NCBI RefSeq assembly: GCF_001005295.1
Contig: NZ_LBMK01000002.1
Location: forward strand, 1,093,779-1,157,778
Reading direction: 5' to 3'
DNA from: Streptomyces yangpuensis
GTDB lineage: Bacteria > Actinomycetota > Actinomycetes > Streptomycetales > Streptomycetaceae
DNA length: 64,000 nucleotides
The notes below the pieces were generated by a model that was not told where the DNA came from, searched no databases, and saw nothing but the letters and a program-made list of their open reading frames with translations. Made by a program: the position numbers and the translations under genes. Below, in pieces: positions 47,913 to 60,311 of this stretch. Positions within the stretch are counted from its first letter, which is position 1; the number at the start of each line of letters is the position of its first letter.

Positions 47913-50900
47913 TCACACGCCGCCCGGCATCCGGCCGAGCTGGACCAGCGACGTGCCCCGCTTGCGCGAGGCGAAGTAGCCCCGGCCCGGCGGCATCGGA
48001 CGCGGCCGGACCGTGCCGACCAGATCGCCCTCGGCCGGGTCACCGGACAGGACGATGCCCTGCGCGCCCAGCTCCTTGATCCGCTGCATGAACGACTCGT
48101 ACATCGAGCGGGAGGCACCCGCCGAGCTCCGCGCGATGATGAAGCGCACACCCGTGTCGCGGGCGAAGGGCAGGTACTCCACCAGCGGCGCCAGCGGATT
48201 GCCCTGGCTCGTGGCCACCAGGTCGAAGTCGTCGATGATGATGAACACGTCCGGGCCCGTCCACCAGCTGCGGTCGCGCAACTGCTGCGGCGTGACGTCC
48301 ACCGGGGGCTGCCGGCGCGAGAACACCCCGCCCAGCGCCTCCATGTGCGTCTGCAGGGAGCTCGCCATCGGCGCGTACTCCAGCAGGTGCTCCTCCGGCA
48401 GCGACCCGAGCAGGCTCCGCCGGTAGTCGCCCACGACCAGGCGCGCCTGGTCCGGCGTGTACCGCTCCGCGATCTGTTTGGCGATGAGCCGCAGCAGGTT
48501 CGTCTTGCCCGACTCGCTCTCGCCGAAGACCAGCAGGAAGGGGTCGGTCTCGAAGTCGACGAACACCGGCTCCAGATCGGTCTCGTCGATACCGATCGCG
48601 ATCCCGCGCCCGGGGAACTCCCCGCCCTTGGGCAGCTGGTCGGAGTGGAGCAGCCGCGGCAGCAGCCGTACGCCCGGAGCCGCCGGCCCCGTCCAGTTCT
48701 GCCGGACCGCCTCCACGAAGGCCGCCGTGGCCTCCGACAGGTCGGCTGCCTCGTGCGAACCGTCGATCCGCGGCAGCGCGCCCAGGAAGTGCAGCTTCTC
48801 CGGCACCTGGCCGCGCCCCGGCATCCCCTGCGGGACGTTCGCCGCGACCTTGCGGTCGAACTCGGAGTCCATGGTGTCGCCGAGCCGCAGCTCCAGCCGG
48901 CCCAGCATCTGGTCCTTGAGCGCGGCCCGCACCTCCATGTACCGCGCCGCGGTGATCACCACGTGGATGCCGTAGCCCAGACCGCGGGCGGCGATGTCCG
49001 TGACGACCTGCTCCAGGACCTCGTACTCGCCGCGGAAGTTGCCCCAGCCGTCGACGATCAGGAACACGTCGCCCCACGGCTCGTGCGGCAGGTCGCCCGC
49101 CGCCCGCCGACGCCGGTACGTACCGATCGAGTCGATGTTGTTCGCGCGGAAGAACTCCTCGCGGCGGTTGAGGATGCCCCCGACCTCCGCGACCGTGCGC
49201 CGCACCCGCTCCGGGTCCAGACGCGAGGCGACACCGCCCACGTGCGGCAGGTCGGCGATGGCAGACAGGCTGCCGCCACCGAAGTCCAGCCCGTAGAACT
49301 GCACCTCGCGCGGGGTGTGCGTCAGCGCGAAGGACGACACCAGCGTCCGCATCAGCGTCGACTTGCCCGACTGCGGACCCCCCACCACCATCAGGTGGCC
49401 CGCCGCACCCGAGAAGTCGCGGTACAGCACCTCGCGCCGCTGCTCGAACGGCTTGTCGATGAGGCCGAGCGGCACGATCAGCCCGCCCGGCCGCGTGTAG
49501 CCGTCCGCGTGCAGCCCGCGCTCCGCACTCGGCGCCAGCGCCGGGAGCAGCTGGTCCAGCGGCGGGGCCTGGTCGAGCGGCGGCAGCCACACCTGGTGCG
49601 CCGGTACGCCCTGGCCCTCCAGCCGGCTCACGATCACGTCGAGCACGGTGTCCGCGAGGGCGTCGTCCTCCCGCCCCGACCGCGCCGCCAGGTACGCCGG
49701 GTCCGGGGCCGCGTACACCACCGGCACCGGCGCCGCCGTGAACAGCGCCGGGCGCCGCTCCACCGGGAACTGCCCCACCGAGAGGTCCGGCCCGCCCGAG
49801 CGGTAGGTGCCCGACACGTACGCCGCCTTGAAGCGCACCATCTCGTCCGTACCGAACTTCAGATAGCCCGAACCGGGCACCGACGGCAGGTGGTACGCGT
49901 CGGGCACGCCGATCGCGGTGCGCGACTCCGCCGCCGAGAAGGTCCGCAGGCCGATCCGGTACGACAGGTACGTGTCCAGGCCGCGCAGCTTCCCCTCCTC
50001 CAGCCGCTGCGAGGCCAGCAGCAGGTGCACGCCCAGCGACCGGCCGATGCGGCCGATCTGGATGAACATGTCGATGAAGTCGGGCTTCGCCGTCAGCAGC
50101 TCGCTGAACTCGTCGATGACCAGCACCAGCGACGCCAGCGGCTCCAGCGGCGCACCGGCCGCACGGGCCTTCTCGTAGTCGTGGATGTTCGCGTAGTTGC
50201 CCGCCGACCGCAGCAGCTCCTGACGGCGCTGCAGCTCACCGCGGATCGAGTCGCCCATGCGGTCCACGAGCGTCAGGTCGTCCGCCAGGTTGGTGATGAC
50301 CGCCGCGACGTGCGGCATCTGGCCCATGCCCGTGAAGGTCGCACCGCCCTTGAAGTCGGCGAGCACGAAGTTCAGCGTCTCCGAGGTGTGCGTGACCGCC
50401 AGACCCAGCACCAGCGTGCGCAGCAGCTCCGACTTTCCGGAACCGGTCGCACCCACGCACAGGCCGTGCGGGCCCATGCCCTCCTGCGCGGCCTCCTTCA
50501 GGTCCAGCATCACCGGGGCGCCGTCCTCACCGACACCGATCGGCACGCGCAGCCGCTCACCGGCGGACCGCGGCCGCCAGGTCCGCGCCACGTCGACCGC
50601 GGCCGCGTCGCCCAGGTTCAGCAGGTCGGTGAAGTCCAGGTTCGCCAGCAGCGGCTCGTCGTCGTCCCCGCCACCCGTGCGCAGCGGCGCCAGCTGCCGC
50701 GCCAGGGCCTCCGCCGCGGGCAGCGACAGGGTGTCCGGGACACCCTCGTACGCGACCCCGCCGCCCGACTCCAGGCGCAGCCGGCCCGGCCGCACCACGA
50801 CCGACAGACCACCGCGCGGCTCGTCCAGCTCGCCCGCGACCACCTCGATGATGGTGACGCCCTGCAGCCCCTCGGCCGCCGCGAACACCGAGTCCGGGGG

Positions 50901-51869
50901 CACCATCCCACCGTCCAGCACGACCACCAGATGCGGCTGGTCCAGTACCGGCGACACGTCCCGGCTGAACCGCGGCCGCCCCTCCAGCCGGGACGCCAGC
51001 ATCCCCTCCAGCTCGGCGAGGTCGTCGCCGAACAGCCGCTTCGTACCGGCCCCGTCGACCTGGCCCGGCAGCTGCGTGTGCGGCAGCCACTTCGTCCAGT
51101 CCCACGAGAGCACCGCACCCGGCGCGGCCACCACGGCCACCATCAGGTCCTCGGGGGAGTGCAGCGTCGCCAGCTGCGCGACCATCGCCCGCGCCGCACC
51201 GCGCGCCGACTCCGGCTCCCCGGACACCGCCACGTGGTAGAAGGCGCGCATCGACACCGCCATCGGCAGCCCGTCCAGCGAGGAGTGCACCTTCAGGAAG
51301 CGCTGCATCGCGCCCGCCGTCAGCGGCTCCAGCTCGTCCACCGGCGCCGTCTCCGGCGCCACCAGCGGTGTCGACAGGCGCTGCGCACCCAGCCCCAGCC
51401 TGGCCTGGCCGAAGTCCGGATCGCCCACCCGACGCTCCCACAGCCGCGAACCGTCCGCCACCACCGACCACAACTGCTCGGGCGACGGGTGCAGGTACAG
51501 CTGCGCGTCGCGCTGCGCCCGCGCGGTCCGCCGCACCTGACGGCGCGTCTGCGCGAGGTACTTGAGGTAGTCCCGGCGCACATCGGCCATTTGCCCCTGC
51601 GTACCCCGCCGGTGGCGCACCAGCTGCGCCACGACCATGGCCACCGTCGACGCCAGCATCAGCACGCCCATGATGCGCATGAAGGGCGCCGCGCCCGGCA
51701 TGAAGAAGAAAACGACGGAGGAGCCCATGCCGAGCATCGGCAGGAGCTGCATCAGCATGCCCTCCTGCTGCCCGCGCGGAAGTTCGGGAGGAGCCTCGAG
51801 CCGCAGCTCCTCCGAAGGAACCTCGGGCGGCAGGGACCGCGGCGGGCGTTTGACGACGATCTGGCTCAC
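47913..51869 (-). CDS. eccC: Type VII secretion ATPase EccC (fused, three FtsK/SpoIIIE domains)
   Basis: 1318 aa. Two membrane helices lie near residues 45-95 (GSSVVFFFMPGA, then VLMLASTVAMVVAQLV). Three ATPase domains follow, with Walker A GATGSGKS near residue 471, GGPQSGKS near 825 and GESESGKT near 1113. EccC recognises and drives export of WXG100 substrates. It is a single fused protein, as in most ESX systems, rather than split EccCa/Cb. The start is taken as GTG 51869 (VSQIVVKRPPR); ATG 51908 would add 13 atypical residues. It is on the opposite strand from eccB, esxBA and eccD. Confidence 0.95.
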   Translation of the reverse strand: MSQIVVKRPPRSLPPEVPSEELRLEAPPELPRGQQEGMLMQLLPMLGMGSSVVFFFMPGAAPFMRIMGVLMLASTVAMVVAQLVRHRRGTQGQMADVRRDYLKYLAQTRRQVRRTARAQRDAQLYLHPSPEQLWSVVADGSRLWERRVGDPDFGQARLGLGAQRLSTPLVAPETAPVDELEPLTAGAMQRFLKVHSSLDGLPMAVSMRAFYHVAVSGEPESARGAARAMVAQLATLHSPEDLMVAVVAAPGAVLSWDWTKWLPHTQLPGQVDGAGTKRLFGDDLAELEGMLASRLEGRPRFSRDVSPVLDQPHLVVVLDGGMVPPDSVFAAAEGLQGVTIIEVVAGELDEPRGGLSVVVRPGRLRLESGGGVAYEGVPDTLSLPAAEALARQLAPLRTGGGDDDEPLLANLDFTDLLNLGDAAAVDVARTWRPRSAGERLRVPIGVGEDGAPVMLDLKEAAQEGMGPHGLCVGATGSGKSELLRTLVLGLAVTHTSETLNFVLADFKGGATFTGMGQMPHVAAVITNLADDLTLVDRMGDSIRGELQRRQELLRSAGNYANIHDYEKARAAGAPLEPLASLVLVIDEFSELLTAKPDFIDMFIQIGRIGRSLGVHLLLASQRLEEGKLRGLDTYLSYRIGLRTFSAAESRTAIGVPDAYHLPSVPGSGYLKFGTDEMVRFKAAYVSGTYRSGGPDLSVGQFPVERRPALFTAAPVPVVYAAPDPAYLAARSGREDDALADTVLDVIVSRLEGQGVPAHQVWLPPLDQAPPLDQLLPALAPSAERGLHADGYTRPGGLIVPLGLIDKPFEQRREVLYRDFSGAAGHLMVVGGPQSGKSTLMRTLVSSFALTHTPREVQFYGLDFGGGSLSAIADLPHVGGVASRLDPERVRRTVAEVGGILNRREEFFRANNIDSIGTYRRRRAAGDLPHEPWGDVFLIVDGWGNFRGEYEVLEQVVTDIAARGLGYGIHVVITAARYMEVRAALKDQMLGRLELRLGDTMDSEFDRKVAANVPQGMPGRGQVPEKLHFLGALPRIDGSHEAADLSEATAAFVEAVRQNWTGPAAPGVRLLPRLLHSDQLPKGGEFPGRGIAIGIDETDLEPVFVDFETDPFLLVFGESESGKTNLLRLIAKQIAERYTPDQARLVVGDYRRSLLGSLPEEHLLEYAPMASSLQTHMEALGGVFSRRQPPVDVTPQQLRDRSWWTGPDVFIIIDDFDLVATSQGNPLAPLVEYLPFARDTGVRFIIARSSAGASRSMYESFMQRIKELGAQGIVLSGDPAEGDLVGTVRPRPMPPGRGYFASRKRGTSLVQLGRMPGGV

Positions 51870-52065
51870 CGGAGCATCAATCCCTCGAAAACGGACGGGA
51901 CGTCGCAACCGGCGCCCCCAAGTCCCGGGCGCGCAGGGGGTATCCCCAGCGCGACGGTGATCCTACTTGCCGACTGTCGCTCATACGCCCGGTAGGGTGT
52001 CGCGCGCAGCATGCGCATCCGCGAATCGAGCACGGGCGCGGACACCAACCAAGGGGGTCACGCAG

Positions 52066-53568
52066 GTGAGTACGGCCGGGACGACGGGTTTCTGCAGGGT
52101 CACCGTCGTGGCCCCCGACAGTCGCATCGACGTCGCCCTCCCCGAGGACATCGCCGTCGCCGACGTCTACCCCGAGCTGCTGCGCCTCACCGGCCAGACC
52201 CAGCCCGTGGGCGCTCCGACCGGCTTCCACCTCGTACGCCGCTCCGGGACCGTCCTCGACGGCGCCCGCACCCTCGCCGCCCAGCAGGTCCTCGACGGCG
52301 AGGTGCTGAGTCTGCGCCCCTTCGCCGAGTCCCTGCCGCCGGCCGTCTTCGACGACGTCTCCGACGCCGTCGCCTCCGCCGTCGTCCGCGACCGGCACCG
52401 CTGGAGCGACGACATGCTGCGCGGCGCGGGCCTCGCCGGCTCCGCCGTCCTGCTCGTCATGCTGGGCTTCGTGCTCTGGTACGCCGACCCCGTCCGCCAC
52501 GACATGCACGGCCTGCCCGGGATCATCGCGGGCGCCGTCGGCGTCCTGCTCACCGCCGTGGCCGGGGTGCGCGCCCGCGTCTACCGCGACCGCCTCTCCG
52601 CCGTGGCCCTGGGCCTCGGAGCCCTTCCGCACCTGCTGATCGCCGGATCCGGGATCGTCGGCCCCGCCGCCGGCCAGGGCCCCGGCCGGCTCCAGTTCCT
52701 CCTCGGCTGCGTCTGCGTCCTGGTCGCCTCCGTCGCCCTGGTCGCGCTCACCCCCAGCGGCGACGCCCCCTTCGTCGCGGCCACCTTCGTCGCCGCCACC
52801 GGCACCCTCGCCACCTTCGCCGCGATCGCCACCGAGGCCTCCGCGACCTACACCGCCGCCGTCTGCGCGCCCGTCGCCATCGGCCTCGTCGCCTTCCTGC
52901 CCGGCCTCTCGGCCCGCTTCGCCCGCCTGCCCATCGGCTACGCCGCCCCGCAGAGCGCCACCGAGGATTACGAGACCCCCGACCGCTACGAGACCGCCCC
53001 GTACGGCGACCAGGACGCCGACCAGCACGAGCAGGGCACCCCGCTCGACGCCGAGGCGATCGCCGCCCAGGCCCGCCGTGGCCACGAGATGCTCCTCGGC
53101 CTCGTCGGCGGCTGCGCCGCCGTCGCCGTCGGCGCCGCCGCGGTCCTCGGCTTCTCCGACAACACCTGGGGCCGCCTCCTGGCCCTGGCCACCGGCCTCG
53201 CCATGCTGCTGCGCGCACGTCTCTTCCGCTACACCTCCCAGGTGGTCTGCGCCCTGACCGCCGGCCTCGCCGCCGTCGCGCTGCTGATCCTGGGCCTGTC
53301 CCTGCACCCGCCGCAGGCCCTGCTCGAAGCCCTCGTCGTGGAGCACGACCGCAGCGGCCTGGACCTCCGTACGATCTGGCTCACCGCGGCCGTCGCCGCC
53401 GGCGCGGCCCTCCTCGCGGGAATTGCGCTTGTCATCCCCCGCAAGGGCCTGTCACCCTTCTGGGGAAGGCTGCTCGACCTCACCGAGGCGGCGGTCCTGC
53501 TCAGCCTGGTGCCCCTGGCCCTAGCCGTGCTGGACGTGTACGCCCGGGCCCGCGCTCTCACCAGCTGA
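52066..53568 (+). CDS. eccD: Type VII secretion integral membrane protein EccD
   Basis: 500 aa. An N-terminal ubiquitin-like domain (about residues 1-95, FCRVTVVAPDSRIDVALPED) is followed by about eleven membrane helices, with a polar, acidic loop near residues 305-335. EccD forms the membrane channel vestibule in ESX complexes. GTG 52066 is chosen, with AAGGGGG about 9 nt upstream. It is divergent from eccC across about 196 bp. Confidence 0.93.
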   Translation: MSTAGTTGFCRVTVVAPDSRIDVALPEDIAVADVYPELLRLTGQTQPVGAPTGFHLVRRSGTVLDGARTLAAQQVLDGEVLSLRPFAESLPPAVFDDVSDAVASAVVRDRHRWSDDMLRGAGLAGSAVLLVMLGFVLWYADPVRHDMHGLPGIIAGAVGVLLTAVAGVRARVYRDRLSAVALGLGALPHLLIAGSGIVGPAAGQGPGRLQFLLGCVCVLVASVALVALTPSGDAPFVAATFVAATGTLATFAAIATEASATYTAAVCAPVAIGLVAFLPGLSARFARLPIGYAAPQSATEDYETPDRYETAPYGDQDADQHEQGTPLDAEAIAAQARRGHEMLLGLVGGCAAVAVGAAAVLGFSDNTWGRLLALATGLAMLLRARLFRYTSQVVCALTAGLAAVALLILGLSLHPPQALLEALVVEHDRSGLDLRTIWLTAAVAAGAALLAGIALVIPRKGLSPFWGRLLDLTEAAVLLSLVPLALAVLDVYARARALTS

Positions 53569-53750
53569 GACGGGAGCCGAGCGGCAGCCTGGTACGCTGT
53601 GTGACGGCCGTTTGTGTACGCGTCCCCGGATTCCCTGCGAAGGGGTCTGTGGACTGCGCCCAGCGGACCCCGCCTCCCGAGTAACGGAAGCTCCCCAGAG
53701 ACTCAGACCTGGGGCACTCGGTGGCAACGAAGACCAAACGAGGAGTACGC

Positions 53751-54038
53751 GTGCCGCTCGACGCCGCTACGAAGAAGCAGATCATCACCGAGTTCGGTGC
53801 CAAGGAGGGCGACACCGGCTCCCCCGAGGTCCAGGTCGCCATGCTGTCCCGCCGCATCTCGGACCTGACCGAGCACCTCAAGACCCACAAGCACGACCAC
53901 CACTCCCGTCGTGGTCTGCTGATCCTGGTCGGCCAGCGTCGCCGCCTGCTGCAGTACCTGGCCAAGAAGGACATCCAGCGCTTCCGTACGCTGGTCGAGC
54001 GCCTCGGCATCCGCCGCGGTGCGGCCGGCGCCAAGTAA
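53751..54038 (+). CDS. rpsO: Ribosomal protein uS15
   Basis: 95 aa, the usual bacterial length is 89-95. The S15 signature [19 protein letters not shown] and [20 protein letters not shown] is present. It binds the 16S rRNA central domain. The GTG start at 53751 has AGGAG about 6 nt upstream; open sequence upstream is leader. It is followed by a terminator-like hairpin and pnp, the classic rpsO-pnp arrangement. Confidence 0.96.
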   Translation: MPLDAATKKQIITEFGAKEGDTGSPEVQVAMLSRRISDLTEHLKTHKHDHHSRRGLLILVGQRRRLLQYLAKKDIQRFRTLVERLGIRRGAAGAK

Positions 54039-54047
54039 GACGCCGTG

Positions 54048-54084
54048 AAGGGAGCGGTTCCCACATCCGGGGGCCGCTCCCTTT
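54048..54084 (+). terminator. rpsO-pnp intergenic hairpin
   Basis: AAGGGAGCGG (54048-54057) pairs with CCGCTCCCTT (54074-54083), followed by T and a loop of 16 nt. The rpsO-pnp hairpin is a known termination/processing site in Streptomyces, from memory. Confidence 0.75.
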
Positions 54085-54329
54085 GCTGTACGTGCGGTAC
54101 GGACCGGTCCCTTTGTAGTCTGGAACGGACGCACGTGTACGTCCGACGACGAGACGTGCACAACTGAAGAGGAGGAGCGCCCTCCCACGCCGCCGGTCCT
54201 CGGTAGTGGCACCCGGAATGCCCACGCGGGCAACGAACCGGGTGCTTCGATCGAAGACCGGCCAGCACGCCAGGAGCGCTTCTCCGCAACCGTCCTCCGC
54301 CACACGGGCGGCGGACGGAGACGACGAAA

Positions 54330-56563
54330 ATGGAGAAAACGCTAGTGGAGAACGAGACCCACTACGCCGAGGCCGTCATCGACAACGGCTCCTTCGGCAC
54401 CCGCACCATCCGCTTCGAGACGGGCCGCCTGGCCCGCCAGGCCGCCGGCTCCGCCGTTGCCTACCTGGACGACGACACGATGGTGCTGTCCGCCACCACC
54501 GCGTCGAAGAAGCCCAAGGACCAGCTCGACTTCTTCCCCCTGACGGTGGACGTCGAGGAGCGGCAGTACGCGGCCGGCAAGATCCCCGGCTCCTTCTTCC
54601 GCCGTGAGGGCCGGCCCTCCGAGGACGCGATCCTCACCTGCCGCCTCATCGACCGCCCGCTGCGCCCGTCCTTCAAGAAGGGCCTGCGCAACGAGATCCA
54701 GGTCGTCGCCACCGTCATGGCGCTCAACCCGGACCACCTGTACGACGTCATCGCGATCAACGCCGCGTCCGCGTCCACCCAGCTGGCCGGCCTGCCCTTC
54801 TCCGGCCCGATCGGCGGCGTCCGCGTCGCGCTGATCCGCGGCCAGTGGGTGGCGTTCCCGACGCACACCGAGCTCGAGGACGCCGTCTTCGACATGGTCG
54901 TCGCGGGCCGCACCCTGGAGGACGGCGACGTCGCGATCATGATGGTCGAGGCCGAGGCCACCGAGAAGACCATCGCCCTCGTCAAGGGCGGCGCCGAGGC
55001 GCCGACCGAGGAGATCGTCGCCGCGGGCCTCGAGGCCGCGAAGCCGTTCATCAAGGTCCTCTGCAAGGCCCAGGCCGACCTGGCCGCCAAGGCCGCCAAG
55101 CCCGAGGGCGAGTTCCCGGTCTTCCTGGACTACCAGGACGACGTGTACGAGGCCCTCGCGGCCGCCGTCAAGGGCGAGCTCTCCCAGGCGCTGACCATCG
55201 CGGGCAAGCAGGACCGCGAGGCCGAGCTGGACCGCGTCAAGGAGATCGCCGCCGAGAAGCTCCTCCCGGCCTTCGAGGGCCGCGAGAAGGAGATCTCCGC
55301 CGCGTACCGCAGCCTGACCAAGGCCCTGGTCCGCGAGCGCGTCATCAAGGACAAGGTCCGCATCGACGGCCGCGGGATCACGGACATCCGTACCCTCGCC
55401 GCCGAGGTCGAGGCCATCCCGCGCGTGCACGGCTCGGCGCTCTTCGAGCGTGGCGAGACCCAGATCCTGGGCGTCACCACCCTCAACATGCTCCGCATGG
55501 AGCAGCAGCTGGACACCCTCTCCCCGGTGACCCGCAAGCGCTACATGCACAACTACAACTTCCCGCCGTACTCCGTCGGCGAGACCGGCCGCGTCGGTTC
55601 GCCGAAGCGCCGCGAGATCGGCCACGGCGCGCTCGCCGAGCGCGCGATCGTGCCGGTCCTCCCGACCCGCGAGGAGTTCCCCTACGCGATCCGCCAGGTG
55701 TCCGAGGCCCTCGGCTCCAACGGTTCGACGTCCATGGGCTCGGTCTGCGCCTCCACCATGTCGCTGCTGAACGCCGGTGTGCCCCTCAAGGCCCCCGTCG
55801 CCGGCATCGCCATGGGCCTGATCTCCCAGGAGATCGACGGCAAGACCCACTACGTCGCCCTCACCGACATCCTCGGTGCGGAGGACGCCTTCGGCGACAT
55901 GGACTTCAAGGTCGCCGGCACCAAGGAGTTCGTCACCGCGCTCCAGCTGGACACCAAGCTCGACGGCATCCCGGCCTCCGTCCTGGCTGCCGCCCTCAAG
56001 CAGGCCCGCGACGCCCGCCTCCACATCCTCGACGTGATGATGGAAGCGATCGACACGCCGGACGAGATGTCCCCGAACGCCCCGCGGATCATCACCGTCA
56101 AGATCCCCGTGGACAAGATCGGTGAGGTCATCGGCCCCAAGGGCAAGATGATCAACCAGATCCAGGAGGACACCGGCGCCGAGATCACGATCGAGGACGA
56201 CGGCACCATCTACATCGGTGCCGCCGACGGCCCGGCCGCCGAGGCCGCCCGCGCCACGATCAACGGCATCGCCAACCCGACCATGCCGGAGGTCGGCGAG
56301 CGCTACCTGGGTACGGTCGTCAAGACCACCACCTTCGGTGCCTTCGTCTCCCTGCTCCCCGGCAAGGACGGCCTCCTGCACATCTCGCAGATCCGCAAGC
56401 TCGCCGGTGGCAAGCGCGTGGAGAACGTCGAGGACGTGCTCGCGGTCGGCACCAAGGTCCAGGTCGAGATCGCCGAGATCGACCAGCGCGGCAAGCTCTC
56501 CCTGATCCCCGTGATCGAGGGCGAGGACGCCGCCGACGAGGCTGACAAGGACGACTCCGACAA

Positions 56564-56567
<4 letters not shown>
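54330..56567 (+). CDS. pnp: Polynucleotide phosphorylase
   Basis: 745 aa from ATG 54330, or 740 aa from GTG 54345, which matches the Streptomyces N-terminus starting [10 protein letters not shown]. Both have GGAG at good spacing. Two RNase PH domains are joined by an alpha-helical domain; [20 protein letters not shown] and [12 protein letters not shown] mark the cores. The KH domain has [17 protein letters not shown], and the C-terminal S1 domain has [20 protein letters not shown]. It degrades RNA 3' to 5' and synthesises tails. The stop overlaps the next start by 4 bp (GTGA). Confidence 0.96.
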
Positions 56568-58727
<2,160 letters not shown>

Positions 58728-58742
58728 CCGGACTGATTCACG

Positions 58743-59195
58743 ATGCGCGCGAAGATCACGTACTTCATCACGGCTGCCGTACTGGTTGTCTACTTCGTCC
58801 TGGTCGGCAGCCGGGGCCTGCTGCTGATCCAGCAGGGAACATGGCTCACCGTCACCTTCGGGGTGGCCGTGCTGATCCTGCCGGTCATCGGCATCTGGTT
58901 CCTCTGGAAGAACACGCAGTTCGTCACCAGGGCCAACCAGCTCGCCGGTGAGCTGGAGGCCGAGGGCGGACTGCCCGTGGACGAGCTGGAGCGCGACCAA
59001 TACGGCCGGATCCTGCGGGACTCCGCCGACGAGGTCTTCGCACGCCGCAAGGCCGAGACCGAGGACGCGCCGGGGGACTGGCGCAGCTGGTTCCGGCTCG
59101 CCGTCGCCTACCACGACGCCCGGGACACCCCGCGGGCGCGCAAGGCCATGCAGCGGGCCATCGCCCTGCACGACAAGAAGCCCGTACAGGTCTGA
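58743..59195 (+). CDS. Small membrane protein with a TPR-like C-terminus
   Basis: 150 aa. Two membrane helices lie near residues 7-28 and 34-55 (YFITAAVLVVYFVLVGSRG, then LPVIGIWFLWKN). The cytoplasmic part is helical; DWRSWFRLAVAYHDARDT and ARKAMQRAIALH resemble one TPR unit. Conserved next to dapB in Streptomyces, function unknown. A hairpin spans its stop codon. Confidence 0.8.
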   Translation: MRAKITYFITAAVLVVYFVLVGSRGLLLIQQGTWLTVTFGVAVLILPVIGIWFLWKNTQFVTRANQLAGELEAEGGLPVDELERDQYGRILRDSADEVFARRKAETEDAPGDWRSWFRLAVAYHDARDTPRARKAMQRAIALHDKKPVQV

Positions 59196-59207
59196 CACCT
59201 GTACGGG
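59181..59207 (+). terminator. Hairpin spanning the stop of the small membrane protein gene
   Basis: CCCGTACAGGT (59181-59191) pairs perfectly with ACCTGTACGGG (59197-59207) across a 5-nt loop that contains the stop codon. Confidence 0.55.
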
Positions 59208-59246
59208 CTCCACGCGGCACGTCCCGGCACACCCGGGACCCGGGTG

Positions 59247-59810
59247 TCAGGCGGGCACGGGACGGTGCTCCTCGGCCCAGGCCTCGACCGTGTCCGCCGC
59301 CCGGTCGAAGGCCTCGGCCCGCGACAGGAAATCGGCGTTGTGGTCGGTCAGCAGCACCGGCGGCTCCGCGACGCCCCGGGCGGACACCGTCAGCGCCTGC
59401 CCCTGCACGGTCCTCGGCAGCCCCAGCCAGCGCACCGGCTGCTGCACGGTGCGGATCTCGGTGACCTCGTTCCACGCGATCGTACGGGTCACGAAGAAGC
59501 CGACCCGGCGCAGACCCGTCCGGCTGACCCACACGCCGACGCGCAGCATCTGCAGCGCGGACCCGAGGACGGCGAGAGCGGCGACCAGGCAGGCGACCGC
59601 CCCGCCCCAGCCGCTGCCCGCAAAGGCGACGATCATCGTGGCCAGCAGCATGAAGGCGGACAGCAGAAGCAGTACCGCGGAGATGGCCACGCGCCAGGGG
59701 CCGGGCCGGTAGGGCCGTCGCCAGCGGTCGTGGTCGGCGTGGGCCAGGACCTCGTCGCCGTCGTCGTCCGCGTCGGACACGCCGTCGGCCGTCAGGAAGG
59801 GCAGGGGCAC
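59247..59810 (-). CDS. PH-domain-like membrane protein
   Basis: 187 aa. An N-terminal soluble part is followed by two membrane helices (about residues 41-66 and 68-88), then the bacterial PH-type domain: LRVGVWVSRTGLRRVG, TIAWNEVTEIRTVQQP and a C-terminal helix. The GTG start at 59810 has GAGGTCC about 6 nt upstream. Predicted to be membrane-anchored with the domain in the cytoplasm. Function unknown. Confidence 0.8.
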   Translation of the reverse strand: MPLPFLTADGVSDADDDGDEVLAHADHDRWRRPYRPGPWRVAISAVLLLLSAFMLLATMIVAFAGSGWGGAVACLVAALAVLGSALQMLRVGVWVSRTGLRRVGFFVTRTIAWNEVTEIRTVQQPVRWLGLPRTVQGQALTVSARGVAEPPVLLTDHNADFLSRAEAFDRAADTVEAWAEEHRPVPA

Positions 59811-59858
59811 GGCTGGACCTCACTCACATGCACGTTCGGTAGGGCTGTGCCCGTGAGG

Positions 59859-60098
59859 CTACCGTCCCTCGGCCGCGGTCGACTGCTGCGACTTCTCCGG
59901 CGCCTTGTTCGGCTGGAGCGCCGGTATGCCGAACAGCAGTGAGCCGGCGAGCCCCGCGACCACGGTCAGTCCGACCAGACTACGGGCGGCCAACTGGGCT
60001 TTGCCCAGCCGCTCACGCGGCGGCGGGGTGACGTTGCTCCGGAAACGGTCGGCCTCGGCGACGAAGGCGAACGGAACGGGTTCGCGCCGGCGAAACAT
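59859..60098 (-). CDS. Small membrane protein of unknown function
   Basis: 79 aa from ATG 60098. A basic N-terminal segment (MFRRREPVPFAFVAEADRFR) is followed by one membrane helix (about residues 45-62, SLVGLTVVAGLAGSLLFG), then a short polar tail. AGGAGA lies 13 nt upstream. An open upstream frame to 60185 gives no better start. It is on the same strand as the PH-like gene, 48 bp before it. Confidence 0.65.
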   Translation of the reverse strand: MFRRREPVPFAFVAEADRFRSNVTPPPRERLGKAQLAARSLVGLTVVAGLAGSLLFGIPALQPNKAPEKSQQSTAAEGR

Positions 60099-60311
60099 GA
60101 GAGGGAATCTCCTCGGGCTCGATGCGGGTGCGTTCTGTTCTGTAGGACGTACGGGCCGCCCAATCGGTGCCGGATTTCGGGACATTCACCAAAATTCATG
60201 GCTGTGCGTCAGCTGTGCGGATGCCCCGGTGGCGGGTGAGCATGCGTGGGGACCCGTGAGGGGCGCCGTAGAGTGGGCGCGCCCCAGGACGCACGTTTGG
60301 AAGGACCCCCG

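Noticed and set aside
47802..51995. A 1397-codon open frame on the plus strand opposite eccC
   Set aside because: Arg/His/Gln-rich shadow of eccC, without any recognisable domain.
54089..54121. A pnp promoter with TTGCTG and TAGTCT
   Set aside because: The spacing between the two hexamers is 27 bp, too long for a standard promoter.
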